Shown one piece after another: positions 1-10,025 of a stretch of DNA of 55,853 nucleotides. Location: positions 1 through 55,853 of the forward strand of contig CAZEPV010000012.1 in the NCBI GenBank assembly GCA_964514235.1. The letters run 5' to 3'. Within the stretch, counting starts at the first letter, position 1. Each line of letters begins with the position of its first letter. The notes below the pieces were generated by a model that saw only the letters and a program-made list of their open reading frames with translations, made no database searches and had not been told where the DNA came from. This DNA is from JAAYRQ01 sp035647235 (GTDB lineage: Bacteria; Bacillota; Syntrophomonadia; Syntrophomonadales; Syntrophomonadaceae). Position numbers and translations under genes: made by a program.

Positions 1-2
1 CT

Positions 3-965
3 GAACTTAGTGAAATGGTCTTAGATAAGGAAAAACTTTTATCAGCTATTGAGCAGAAGACATTGCTTTCAAATGAAAGGGTGAGTTTCTTAACCTACAG
101 ATATTACCAGATTATGCCTTACCTAAATACCATAAATCTGCTCGAAGATAATAGCTATTATAGAGATTATTGGACAGTTATGGCTCGGGATGTAGATTTA
201 GGGGCAAGGTTGTTTACTACTTTAATCTATGTATGGTCTAGTTGTTTATTAATTTTTATTATAGTAGCCCTAATATTAGCTAGGCAGACTAACAAAACTT
301 ATCAGGTCAGGGAAAGGCTTGAAATACAAAGAAATGAGTTAACTGATGCCCTGGCCCATGATTTAAAAACTCCTCTAAGTATTATATCTGGGTATGCCCA
401 AAATCTTATCGAAAATATTCATACGGGAAAAAGGGAACATTATGCGGCTAACATTTTAACTAATGTAGGCCGTATGGATAAGATTATTCAGACTATGTTG
501 AACTTATCAAGGCTAGAATCTGACGGTTGGCAAATTAATTTTGCAGACATATCCCTTCATGAAGTATCTAGCGAAATACTTAGCCGTTATCAGTATATTT
601 GTGATGAAAATTCTATATCGGTTGAGTTAGAAGGGGAGGGCCTTGTTAAAGCTGATGCGGTTTTAATTGAAATGGTCTTAGATAACTTTCTTGTAAATGC
701 TCTAGACCATACACCTGTAGGTGGAAGAATTAGTATAAATATATCTGACGATAGTCTAGAATTATACAATAGCGGTATCAATATTCCCGAAAAAGATATT
801 AATGAAATATGGGAGCCTTATATTAAATTAGATCTAGCCCGCTCCAAGACAAAAGGAAATGGTTTAGGCTTAGCCATTGCCCGTAGAATTCTAGAATTGC
901 ATGGCTTTGCTTATGGGGTTAGAAATGTCGCAGGGGGGGTAATCTTCTGGTTTAAATTCGGTTAA
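3..965 (+). CDS. Sensor histidine kinase, 5' end cut by the window
   Basis: The reading frame is open to the window edge, so the N-terminus, probably with a first membrane helix, lies outside. From the first internal Met (base 15) the protein has a membrane helix at about residues 68-89. A dimerisation/phosphoacceptor helix with AHDLKTPLS follows (His about 115). The ATPase domain shows an N-box (DNFLVNALDHTP, about 222), a G1-like stretch (YNSGINIPEKDI) and a G2 box (GNGLGLAIA, about 285). It should autophosphorylate and pass phosphate to a response regulator, which must lie upstream outside the window since none follows. A hairpin at 1009-1033 closes the gene. The family call is secure; the signal sensed is unknown. 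Confidence 0.9.
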   Translation, partial: ELSEMVLDKEKLLSAIEQKTLLSNERVSFLTYRYYQIMPYLNTINLLEDNSYYRDYWTVMARDVDLGARLFTTLIYVWSSCLLIFIIVALILARQTNKTYQVRERLEIQRNELTDALAHDLKTPLSIISGYAQNLIENIHTGKREHYAANILTNVGRMDKIIQTMLNLSRLESDGWQINFADISLHEVSSEILSRYQYICDENSISVELEGEGLVKADAVLIEMVLDNFLVNALDHTPVGGRISINISDDSLELYNSGINIPEKDINEIWEPYIKLDLARSKTKGNGLGLAIARRILELHGFAYGVRNVAGGVIFWFKFG

Positions 966-1008
966 AAGGTATATTCTATGTTTTTAGTCATGGCCTTTTG
1001 TTAATATG

Positions 1009-1037
1009 GCTAGCAGACTTTGGGGCTGCTAGCTTTT
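1009..1037 (+). terminator. Rho-independent terminator of the left-edge kinase
   Basis: An 8-bp perfect stem, GCTAGCAG (1009-1016) with CTGCTAGC (1026-1033), has a 9-nt loop and is followed by TTTT. It lies between two convergent genes and probably ends the plus-strand kinase transcript. Confidence 0.6.
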
Positions 1038-1043
1038 GCTTGG

Positions 1044-2591
1044 CTATAATTTGGTCTCTAGGGTCTCTGCTAATCTTTCTAATCTAGTAATTGCCTGTGT
1101 GCGGTAATTATTTGCGCTTTTTTTGCTTATAATAAGATTCATATAATCCCAGAAGGCGGCAACCATATTACTTTCGTTGATGGCGAAGATTATAGAAGGT
1201 GCTAAATTCTTCCCGATTATTACACCTATATCCTCTTTTACATAAATCATGCTGCCAGTTAAATATTCTTTAGAAGTTATCACTACCTGATAATTTTCAT
1301 AAGTTTTGAGTAGCCTAATAATATTTCTTAAATGTTCTATGTATTCATTCGGTGTATAAAATAGGGGAGTCTCATTTAACATATCAGAAAAATCCACTAG
1401 AACCTTTCCACTTAAAATCATTTTTGTTGGTGATAAAGTTATTATTTCCGTAAAATTCTTTTGGGATAGACTTGCTTCGAACTGTTCTATTCTTTTTAAA
1501 TGGCGGGCAACAAGTTCAGGTTTATGAAGGGTACCTATACGGTCTAGGAAAGTTTTAGCCACAGAAGCTGGCATAGTAATATCGGAAAGGGTATCAGTTT
1601 TTAAAATTACATGGCCAGCTTCATTTTCGAATTCTTCTAATAAGCTTATATATTCACCTTGACTATAGGGGGTAAATATACGCATTAGTGGACGACATAA
1701 GCTTAGAAAATCATTATATTCCTCAAATAGTGCACTAAGCATAGTCTTATCAGTATGTAGTAGGTTAGGAGTATTTTCAGTATTATTTCGGACTGAGGAA
1801 GAAGTTATAGCTGCAGTTTTCGGGGCTATAAAAAAAGTATGTCTAAATAAACCATCTTGTGTTTTGGGGTAATAGTAAGGAGTAATAGCCCCTGACATAT
1901 ATAGAGGCATCCATTCTTTTATTCCAGAGAGCATTTCATCAAAATTTCGAGTTATACTATGGATTATTTTTATGCGATTTCCTTTTGCTATTACTTGTAA
2001 CATCAAGGCTGCCCATTTTAAGGTAAAGCTCGCTTCGGTCAACCATTCTATATTTTCATCGCTAAATAAATATAAGGTCTGTGGTTCATCTTCTTTTAGT
2101 ATCAAAGATAAAAAAGTTAGAACCGCGTCCTGCTTCCCCTTTTTCCCATAAAATGCACTTGTTTCCGTAAATACTTGTTGGGAAACTTCCCCCACTTGCA
2201 TATCTTTTAAGGCTTGTATCTTTTTAAATTGGAAGTTTATGAAATCCCCCATAAATTCATGGAGTGAATCGGTGGGGGTTTTTGTTTTGTCACAAAGCCA
2301 TTTAAACACAAGGACATCTTGGGGCATATTTTCCCCAAGCACAAGATATGGGGCATTATTTCTTATTGTTTCGCATAGGGCGGATTTTTGATATTCGCTA
2401 GTAATTTTAGTGGCAAAAAATCGGGCCATTAGTTCTATATAATCAGCATTACGGGCAGGTGTGCGTATACCTCTGCGAAGTCTACTAATAACTGAAGCAT
2501 CTAAGGAAATTTGGCGGGCTAGGCTACTATTATTAGTATTTGTAATGTTCATCAAGAAATCGAGTTTTTTCGCGAAATCCACATTTTTCAC
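1044..2591 (-). CDS. HTH (XRE-like) transcriptional regulator with a large uncharacterised C-terminal domain
   Basis: The protein has 515 residues. The first 60 look like a lambda-repressor-type helix-turn-helix: LARQISLDASVISRLRRG, then a helix-rich tail ending ARFFATKI. The remaining 450 residues are soluble, without membrane helices or a domain I recognise. Stretches such as LYLFSDENIEWL and the spacing of predicted strands suggest a ligand- or protein-sensing module, but this is inference. The gene is divergent from the surface cassette starting at 2710, with 118 bases between them carrying a 15-base palindrome and a repeated TTGGCAT. This makes it the natural candidate regulator of that cassette and of itself. 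DNA binding is likely; target and effector are unknown. Confidence 0.7.
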   Translation of the reverse strand: MKNVDFAKKLDFLMNITNTNNSSLARQISLDASVISRLRRGIRTPARNADYIELMARFFATKITSEYQKSALCETIRNNAPYLVLGENMPQDVLVFKWLCDKTKTPTDSLHEFMGDFINFQFKKIQALKDMQVGEVSQQVFTETSAFYGKKGKQDAVLTFLSLILKEDEPQTLYLFSDENIEWLTEASFTLKWAALMLQVIAKGNRIKIIHSITRNFDEMLSGIKEWMPLYMSGAITPYYYPKTQDGLFRHTFFIAPKTAAITSSSVRNNTENTPNLLHTDKTMLSALFEEYNDFLSLCRPLMRIFTPYSQGEYISLLEEFENEAGHVILKTDTLSDITMPASVAKTFLDRIGTLHKPELVARHLKRIEQFEASLSQKNFTEIITLSPTKMILSGKVLVDFSDMLNETPLFYTPNEYIEHLRNIIRLLKTYENYQVVITSKEYLTGSMIYVKEDIGVIIGKNLAPSIIFAINESNMVAAFWDYMNLIISKKSANNYRTQAITRLERLAETLETKL

Positions 2592-2614
2592 CTCAATTAC
2601 ATTTTAACATACAG

Positions 2615-2651
2615 TTGGCATCATTTATGACAAATTTTTGGCATTGCCAAA
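2615..2651. promoter_or_regulatory. Putative operator: palindrome plus half-site
   Basis: A perfect odd palindrome TTTGGCA-T-TGCCAAA lies at 2637-2651. The half-site TTGGCAT occurs at 2638-2644 and again at 2615-2621, 23 bases (about two helix turns) upstream. It sits in the divergent spacer between the HTH regulator gene and the cassette. Binding by that regulator is inference. Confidence 0.45.
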
Positions 2652-2709
2652 GTGGGAAAAAGAGACATTTTGGGAAATAAAATTGTTAATATAAATTTGA
2701 GGTGATTTT

Positions 2710-3018
2710 ATGACCTTTGCAATTAAGTTTAAGGTAGGGTTTTTTAAAACCAGAATTTATAATCTGACTGTTAGTCAAGGAAGAATTATTTTACAACCTT
2801 TAGATACTAATGAAAAAACCTTAATTATAGATGATAGCCAATTACAGTCAGTAGGATTTACTAAAAGGGAGAATAAGGATGGTGAATTAGAAATTATAAC
2901 TAATAATAAGATTTATATTGGTAATTTTGTAAAAAAGGATGATTGCTTAAAACTCAGCCAAATTCTATATAAGGAATTCAAAGATAAAGTTGCCTGGCAA
3001 AAAGGCGTGCCAGATTAG
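2710..3018 (+). CDS. Small PH/GRAM-like hypothetical protein
   Basis: The protein has 102 residues, no signal peptide and no membrane helix. It alternates short beta-type stretches (FKTRIYNLTVSQGRIILQPL, then EKTLIIDDSQLQSVGF) and ends in a helix (DCLKLSQILYKEFKDKV). This is the layout of small bacterial PH-like or GRAM-like folds, but the identity is only suggested by pattern. The start has a clear GAGGTGA site. It is the first gene after the divergent promoter region and runs in the same direction as the two membrane proteins and the giant repeat protein, so it is probably their leader gene. Confidence 0.5.
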   Translation: MTFAIKFKVGFFKTRIYNLTVSQGRIILQPLDTNEKTLIIDDSQLQSVGFTKRENKDGELEIITNNKIYIGNFVKKDDCLKLSQILYKEFKDKVAWQKGVPD

Positions 3019-3075
3019 GGCTTTGGGGTTAATTGGGAAACTAGGCCTAAATAAAAGTGAAGGAGAATAGAGCTT

Positions 3076-3648
3076 ATGAATACTGCGACAGCTATGGAAG
3101 TCCCGCGTTGGAAAGTAGCCTTAAATATGATGATTAATCCTGGGGAAGTAGTCAAAACCCAGATGGGTAAAATATCTTGGCCTTTTTCTTTATTGGTATC
3201 TGGTTCATCTTTTATGTTTTTTTTCATGCAAACAGGTATTGACTTATATAGAAACGGTCAGGCTGGTGCTACTACCGTAGTTTTACTAGCTATGTTGGGT
3301 CTCTTCTATGGTACAGCTGGTATAGCCCTTTTAGCTATTATGGTGTGGGCCTTGGCCCAAGCGTCGGAAAGAAATATTACTATGGAGTGGGCGGTTTCAG
3401 CTTTTGCCCTAGGTTATTCGGCGACTTTTATTTATGCGGTTAGTGGCTTAATTTTCTCCTTAGCCTTTGGCTGGAGAACGGCGGTAGCATTTGGAGTTAC
3501 TGGAGTTTTGTGGGCCCTTAGACCGACTATGTACACCATTAAACAAATGTCGGGTGATAAGTTGGCTTTTAGTATAGCCATGACGACCTTATGTGGAGCC
3601 ATTTTATTATTAGGTTGGACCATAGTGGGCAAATTAGGTGGAGTTTAA
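3076..3648 (+). CDS. Yip1-family-like multi-span membrane protein
   Basis: The protein has 190 residues. A short cytosolic start (VPRWKVALNMMINPGEVVK) resembles the opening of bacterial Yip1-domain proteins, where a conserved segment with a P-x-x-x motif precedes the helices. About five hydrophobic helices follow (near residues 37-55, 66-92, 105-133, 141-157 and 167-188). The ribosome site is GAAGGAGAAT. Bacterial Yip1 proteins have no settled function. The neighbour at 3679 has similar size and topology, so the two may be a diverged pair acting together at the membrane with the secreted repeat protein. The Yip1 call is moderate; membrane location is certain. Confidence 0.6.
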   Translation: MNTATAMEVPRWKVALNMMINPGEVVKTQMGKISWPFSLLVSGSSFMFFFMQTGIDLYRNGQAGATTVVLLAMLGLFYGTAGIALLAIMVWALAQASERNITMEWAVSAFALGYSATFIYAVSGLIFSLAFGWRTAVAFGVTGVLWALRPTMYTIKQMSGDKLAFSIAMTTLCGAILLLGWTIVGKLGGV

Positions 3649-3678
3649 ATAGGGGTAAGATATAGGAGGCTGATTAAG

Positions 3679-4170
3679 ATGGAGAATCGGTTGGGTTATG
3701 CAAACAGTGCTGGAGGAAACAAAGTAGCCTTGTGGCCTATTTATCTATGTTTTATTCTTTTCGGGATTTTAATCCCTTTTGGTAAAGAGAATTTTACTTT
3801 AATCACTTTTTCTCTATCACTCTTAATTTCGGTAATTATCGGATTTATTACGGTTAATGCTTTAATTATTATATTTAGGTCTAGTAATGCCGAACTAGCT
3901 CAGGCTAATAGCTCTTTTGCTAAGGAAGCGGTAGCGGATGGCTTGCTCTTTATGGTGCCTTTTGTAGCTTTGGCTCTTTTAGCCCAGTTTGCTTTGGGCT
4001 GGAATGCCATTATGCCTTTTGCCTCTGCGGGGGTAATGACAGCTTGTGCTACTGCCGGGGCAGAAGCCTTAAAAAAAGGTGCTCAAGGCACTAAAAATGT
4101 CATGATACCTTCGATAGTAGCTTTCGTAATTTCTACCAGCTGGATGATGCTGGTAGGAATTTTACCTTAG
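3679..4170 (+). CDS. Second Yip1-like membrane protein
   Basis: The protein has 163 residues with about four to five hydrophobic helices (near residues 18-34, 41-68, 92-107, 114-128 and 142-160) and a 15-residue polar N-terminus. The order of helices recalls the C-terminal half of the preceding gene product, but I see no long identical stretch. The ribosome site is TAGGAGGCTG. The stop lies 12 bases before the TTG start of the giant protein, and the AGGAGGTG for that gene overlaps this gene's end, so co-expression is very likely. Specific function is unknown. Confidence 0.55.
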   Translation: MENRLGYANSAGGNKVALWPIYLCFILFGILIPFGKENFTLITFSLSLLISVIIGFITVNALIIIFRSSNAELAQANSSFAKEAVADGLLFMVPFVALALLAQFALGWNAIMPFASAGVMTACATAGAEALKKGAQGTKNVMIPSIVAFVISTSWMMLVGILP

Positions 4171-4182
4171 GAGGTGAAGAAT

Positions 4183-7100
4183 TTGTCTATTTTATCTTTA
4201 AGGCGTAATCGAAAAAGAAAGCTCAGCTATATGGCTTTTTCTATAACTTGTTTAACTTTAATTGTATTATTAACCAGCATGGCTTTTTCTAATTTAGTTT
4301 TAGCAACTAGCACTCTAGATATAGTAGCCTCAGTAGGGGGGAACTATTTTTCCGATCTTAATTCGGCTTCTGATCGGGAAGATGTGACCGGATATGATTT
4401 TCCTATGGTGCAAGCTTGGGGGGATTATGGGGCAGGGGAAGCCGGCATTTCCTTATTAGGCCCGGTTAAGCCTAATGAAATTCAGATATTGTTGGATTAT
4501 GTTGACAGCATGACTCAATATACTAATGTACAAACTACCCCTTTGAAAGGTTGCGAAGTCAGAGAATACACTATGGATTATGGGGCTGGCGCGGGGGTAA
4601 TACTACCGGATTATTTCATGACGGTAGAAATATATGCTTCGGGAAATAGTGCGGCTACTGATATAGCTACTAGTAAAAAAATGTTGCAAGAAGTATTAGA
4701 TGGGCTTGAAAAAGCGGGTCTATTAAGCCAAAAAGCTCCAGATATTATAGAGGAAAAGGCAGATAAAGCCGATAAAAAGTCTAAAGAAAAGTCGGATCTG
4801 CCCGTTAGTGCAGGACAGACAGCAATACCCCTTGATGAACCTACTGCGGTTGGGGATAGCATGAATATTGATTGGGTTGATAATGGACCCAGTGCTCCGA
4901 CTTTATTTGTCATCGATAAGGCTCATTTAGTAACGGAAATTATGAATTATCACTGGAACCATGGTAAGGGGGCTTCACCAGGGAGTATTGGTTTAGTTGA
5001 CCAAAATGGCCAGACCTATGGCCCTTGGCCAGCGAAGGGGGCTGATGGTCAAGGGGGAGCGCCTAATGCTAATTGGCATGTCTATCCTAATATAGTGGTA
5101 CCAGCCGGGACTTATACCATTACCGATTCTGATCCCGCTAGCTGGGCGCAAAATGCGGCCTCTGGCGGGCGGGGTATGGGCTATGTAAATGCTACCCCTA
5201 ATTTTGAAATAACGGGGGGAGATAGTGGGCCGAGTGATTATTTCCCTGGGGCTATCCCTGGTGCTTGTGAGTGTGAAGGTCCGGCCGGGGTAGGCAGTGT
5301 AGCTAATATTCCGGGGCCTCGAACCATTACAGAAGCTGTAACTGGGGTAGTAGTACCCGGTGCCATTGCCACAACTTTAGGGGCTTTGGCGGGCTTAGGA
5401 GGCGGATTTACCCCTCCACCGACGGGTGGGACCCCTCTATATCCTACTGGGGGAAACTCCGGACCTGGTCCTGGCCCCATTAGAGGTTCCGAAGCGGAGC
5501 GGGGTGCTTATGGCATGGCCCGAGGTGGGACTAATCAAATCGGCAGACGCAGAAGTGAGGAAATATTTATTGATTCGGAAGAAGAAATGCGGGAAGTGCT
5601 AGTTAAACCTATAGGGGAAATATATGGCGGCCCTATTGATGAAACAGGCACCTTTACCTCTCCTGTTAAAGACATACTTATTGATACTGCGGAAGATATG
5701 CAAGAAGCATTTATTCAGCCGCCAGATGCTATATATATTGATACTAAGGAGATAGGTACTGATTTAATTATAGATGATATTAATCCTAATTCATTTGTAA
5801 TAGCACCAGAAAGAGGGGAAAGTCCAGAATTTATACTATTTTCTAAGCCTAGCGAAGAGGTGGCTCTTGATACGACTGCCTTTGATGATGTTGAAATTAA
5901 GAGGGAAGCAGACTTAGCCCCTGATGAGCTTAGTCCTTATGACCAAGAGGGCTTTGATCTTAACGGATACGACCGCGATGGCTATAACCGCGAAGGTTTT
6001 GACGCGAAAGGCTTTAACCGGGAAGGCTTTGATAAAAACGGTTTTGATGCTCAGGGATTTGATAAAGAAGGTTTTGATAAAAATGGCTTCGATGCTAGGG
6101 GCTTTGATAAAGNNNNNNNNNNNNNNNNNNNNNNNNNNNNNNNNNNNNNNNNNNNNNNNNNNNNNNNNNNNNNNNNNNNNNNNNNNNNNNNNNNNNNNNN
6201 NNNNNNNNNNNNAAGGTTTCGATAAAGCAGGCTTTGACAGCGAGGGCTATAACCGAGAAGGGTTTGATCCTAAAGGCTTCGACCGCGAAGGCTTTGACAA
6301 AAACGGCTTCGATGCTAGGGGCTTTGATAAAGAAGGTTTCGATAAAGCAGGCTTTGACAGCGAGGGCTATAACCGAGAAGGGTTTGACCCTAAAGGCTTC
6401 GACCGCGAAAGCTTTGACAAAAACGGCTTCGATGCTCAGGGCTTTGATAAAGAAGGTTTTGATAAAGCGGGATTTGATGGCGAAGGCTTTAACCGGGAAG
6501 GTTTTGACGCTAAAGGCTTTGACGGTGAAGGATATAATCGGGAAGGCTTTAATGCTAAGGGCTTTGACCGAGAAGGTTATGGTAAAAATGGCTTTGATTC
6601 CGAAGGATTTGATCGGGATGGTTATAATATTGATGGTTTTAACCGACAGGGTTATAATCGGCAGGGCTTTGATGCTAAAGGTTTTGATAAAAATGGCTTT
6701 GATAAAAACGATTTTGACGCTAAGGGCTTTGACCGGGAAGGCTATGATAAAAATGGCTTTAATAGCCAGGGCTGGGATCGTGAAGGTTATGATAAAAACG
6801 GCTATGACCCAGAAGGCTATAACCGTGAGGGTCTCGATAAGAATGGGCAGTCCAGAGAAGGCTATGATGCAGATGGTTATGATAAAAGTGGATTTAATGA
6901 AAATGGCTATGATAAAGACGGTTTTGACCGCCAAGGCTTTAATTATGAAGGCTATAACCGTAGTGGCTATGACCCCTGGGGCTATAACCGGCAGGGATAT
7001 GATAAGGAGGGCTACCACTGGACTGGTTATAATGCAGATGGCTATGATAGGATCGGCCGGCATTGGTCAGATAATCCTTATGAAGAAGGCAGTCTTTTCA

Positions 7101-9931
7101 ATGTAGATACCCGTAATCCATTTGATGGCGGCATTGTGGATTTGGGTGGAAGAAGAGAAGCTTGGCAACCTACCAAGCCAGCTTTGGGTGAACCTTATCC
7201 CCGAACTTTAGAAAAATATGGGCTTAAAAAGTGGGGAGATACTATTCCTAATGAACCGGAAATAGAAATTCCCCCTCAAGTACCCGAAAGCTCTGGGGTA
7301 ATAGGGCCAGAAGATATGCCCAGCAGCGATATTCCTGAGCCTAGTGTGGCCCAAGGTAACTTACCCCTTGATGGCGAAAAACGCACTTTAGTCGGGGCTA
7401 CTGATGGGCAGACTTATGAAATCGAGTATGATGCTAAAAGTGGGGAATGGATTAATACCGAAAGCGGCAATATCTTCCGTCCTGACCAATTTGAACGGTG
7501 GCAAAGTGATTTAGCTGAAGATCAGCGGCGAGCGACTGAAGATTTGGCTAAAATGGCGGCACGGGAGGATGCGACTAGCAAAGCCATCGATGCCAGCTTA
7601 GATGATTGGAAAACCTTAGAGAAAATGCAAAAGGCCGCAGAAAAATATGGTGTCGGTGAAAGCGGCGGCCCTGGAGATATAGATAAAGCTATCCAAAACA
7701 TAAAAGATGATATTCTAGCTGGGCGAGATGCAGATAAGGATCGCATGGAACAGCTTAAAAAAATTATTAATAACCGTATCGAAGGAAAAACTGCTTCTAA
7801 GTATGCTGCCCCTAAAGAAGAAAGCTGGGTTGATACTCTAGGCTATGGGCTAGAAGCTAACATGGCTACCGCTAAAGAAGTAATAACCGGTGAAAAATCA
7901 GATGGCAGTACTTCTTATTTAGGCATTGGTGCTAGGATTATGATGACTGCTGCCACTGGCGGTACAGCCGGTACTATAATTGATGGAACCTTCACCGCAG
8001 CCGAAGCGGTATTTCGAATGAAGGATTCTATTGATAATGATGAATCTACTTTTAGAACGGTAAGTAAAGCTATCGGTATGGTAGTGCTAGGGGAACAGGT
8101 TTCGCGGGGGGTTAGCTTTGGCGGGAGTGCCCTTAATAAAGAACTCATAGAAAGGTTCCCGGTAGCAACAAATAAAGCGGCAGATTGGCTGGAAACAAGT
8201 TTACTTAAAGGCAGTGCCTTAAATCAAAGGTTAAGCTACAAATTAGGGATGATTGGCAAGGAATCGGCAGAAAACAGTTTAGATCAGATTAATAAACGCT
8301 TGATAGACATAGGGCAGGATAAAGTTGCGGAAGGCATTATTGACACAGCGACAAAAGGGTACGGCCTAGCGGTAGCTAATACTTTTGAAGATGTCTCAAA
8401 GCGAGTTGCTGATGGGGCGGCGGATAATATTGGCAGAGGAGTAGGTAGGACTGCAGCCGGCAGTGTCGATGATGTGGCTAGTGCAGCTACTAGAAGAACT
8501 GCAGCCGGCAGTGCCGATGATATTGCTAGTGCAGCTACTAGAAGAACCGCAGCTGGTAGTGCCGACGATGTGGCCAGCGCAGCTACTAGAAGGACGGCAG
8601 CTGACACTACTGATGATATTGCCAAAAGAACCGGTGCAAGCACTGAGCTTAGCTCGACTAAGCGGGTACCTAGAAGCGCCGATGAAGTAATGTCGGATTC
8701 GGTAGCGGTAAATCGGGCTCAAAACCAAGTTAGAGATAATGTAAAAGATTTTGATAAAATGCCAACCGCTAAACAGCAAAAATTAGTGCAAGAACAAGCG
8801 ATTTATGATGAATATAAGCTACAAGCCCAGAATCGCACCCAAAATATAGCGGATAAAGTAAGCCGGGGGGAAGAATTAACCGTTGATGAAATTATGGATA
8901 TGAAAGCAGACCCAGCCTCGATGAGAACCTTAAAAAATGCCCATGAGGGTGCAGCTGGCAATCGCTTGCCTAGCCATGAAGCAGAGGCAGTTCAGACTTC
9001 ATTTAATGAAGCCTTGGATAGGCAGATACACCAACCTTCTTATGAAAAAGTGCAGGATCATTTACATGGCAAGTTTAAGGATGCTAATCCAGGTGAAATT
9101 AGGTGTCGGACAGTGCGTACTCCGGGAACAGAGCCTTCTATATCTAATATTAATACTGATAATGATGTAATTGCAGAAAGATTAGTAAATGGGCCTAATG
9201 GACCCGAATGGGTAGAAATTCCCAAAGCTGAATGGGAGGATGTCTATTACAAAGCTTTCGCAGAAAACTCCGGTTTTAGCGTAGATAATGCTAGCCAGAA
9301 GTTCCCTGATACTAATTGGGCTAACTTAGATGATGCTGCTAAATATAAAACTTGGGCAAATCGCCACGAAGAGGCAGCCATGGATCAATTTGACTTATCA
9401 GCTGGGCGAGATTTTAGTAATCAGCGAACTTGGCGCCTAAGGGATGGAGATTTACCTGGCAGACCGATGATTGAAGCTACTCCCGACGAAATAGCCCGCG
9501 GGGTGGAAACAGTTACTATTGATGGGAAGCAGATGCGTCCATCTAGTGGTTATGAATTAGCCCAGAGAGGTCAAGGCACCTTACTAGACTCTGAACAATT
9601 AGGCTTAATGGAAGGACATAAAATCGATCAATATTGGAATTCTGGAACTACACCATCAGAAGTTATGAGAAATCAGACCGAAGCTTTAGAACAGTTGCGT
9701 AAAACAGCTGATTTAGCTCAGACAGTGGAAAAAAGTTACCAGGGTATGGGCTATAAAGTAGCTGATATGCCTTCTAATATGGAAGAGGCCATAAAAGTAA
9801 TTAAGAACAATAATCTCTCCCCTGCAGCTAGAGTAGCCCGTTTACAAGAATTAGGCTATGACAGCCCCGGAAATTTCATGGAAAAGGTTACTAGCCGTAT
9901 TGGGGCGATAAGATCGGCAACCAAGAAGTAG
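4183..9931 (+). CDS. Giant membrane-anchored or secreted protein with pentapeptide repeats (assembly gap inside)
   Basis: One gene of at least about 1,880 residues, split only by the 100-N gap at 6113-6212. I prefer TTG 4183 because AGGAGGTG lies 7 bases before it; the in-frame GTG at 4174 is part of that site. Order: basic N-terminus and one hydrophobic helix (about residues 14-37, signal or anchor); a domain around bases 4480-4720; a second domain (4860-5215) with YGPWPAKG and PAGTYTITDSDP, of a kind I associate with uncharacterised clostridial secreted proteins; a Gly/Pro-rich linker; acidic segments; the G-F/Y-D/N-x-x repeats (5950-7054); a charged helical region; a hydrophobic, Gly-rich stretch (about 7915-8110); 16-residue AAGSADD repeats (8447-8638); and a long charged C-terminus ending in KK. 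The architecture is like large surface or toxin-like proteins, but no catalytic domain is recognised. Its base composition looks richer in GC than its flanks. Confidence 0.75.
5950..7054 (+). repeat. Array of 15-bp (pentapeptide G-F/Y-D/N-x-x) repeats
   Basis: Ten full units precede the gap and 56 follow it; one more is split by it. Consensus is G-(F or Y)-(D or N)-(K/R/A/S)-(E/N/K/Q). The first part is Phe-rich and nearly uniform; the last third is Tyr-rich and varied. A higher-order 120-bp (8-unit) period is visible at 6213-6332 and 6333-6452, with only about three differences. Regular Asp/Asn placement would suit calcium or surface binding, which is inference. Confidence 0.95.
6113..6212. 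other. Assembly gap of 100 N inside the repeat array
   Basis: Exactly 100 N is a conventional placeholder for unknown length. The reading frame changes by one across it, so the true missing length must be a multiple of 3. The bases left of the gap (GGCTTTGATAAAG) and right of it (AAGGTTTCGATAAAGCAGG) join to give a sequence also present uninterrupted at 6320-6351. The real gap is therefore zero or whole repeat units. Confidence 0.95.
8447..8638 (+). repeat. 48-bp (16-residue) tandem repeats in the giant protein
   Basis: Three full units of RTAAGS(V/A)DD(V/I)ASAATR start at 8447, 8495 and 8543, followed by a degraded fourth (RTAADTTDDIAKRTG). The protein segment is Ala/Asp/Arg-rich and probably helical. 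The high DNA similarity suggests recent duplication. Confidence 0.9.
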
Positions 9932-9947
9932 AAAACTAGACTTTCTT

Positions 9948-9969
9948 GTTGAATATTTATATATTCAAC
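9948..9969 (+). promoter_or_regulatory. Intergenic hairpin after the giant gene
   Basis: GTTGAATAT (9948-9956) pairs with ATATTCAAC (9961-9969) around a TTAT loop. It is AT-rich without a T tract, 56 bases before the next start. It may be an mRNA-processing or stabilising hairpin rather than a terminator. Confidence 0.35.
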
Positions 9970-10025
9970 TAACGTAGATAAGTAGTTAGAGTAAAACAAA
10001 ATATTAAGCTTAAGGAGGCATAAAA

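Noticed and set aside
5924..6112. Start of a separate gene ahead of the gap in the frame used after it
   Set aside because: Before the gap that frame gives off-frame repeat sequence. The frame difference is explained by the arbitrary N count.
5950..7054. CRISPR array
   Set aside because: Units are 15 bp, coding and without unique spacers.
6095..7063. Long minus-strand open frame through the repeat array
   Set aside because: It exists only because the 15-bp repeat lacks stops in that frame; the product is a monotonous Ile/Ala/Lys pattern without ribosome site or start context.
6234..7106. Second plus-strand open frame in the repeat array
   Set aside because: Same cause: the repeated codons read one base off. 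The G-F-D-x-x frame joins coherent domains on both sides and is the real one.
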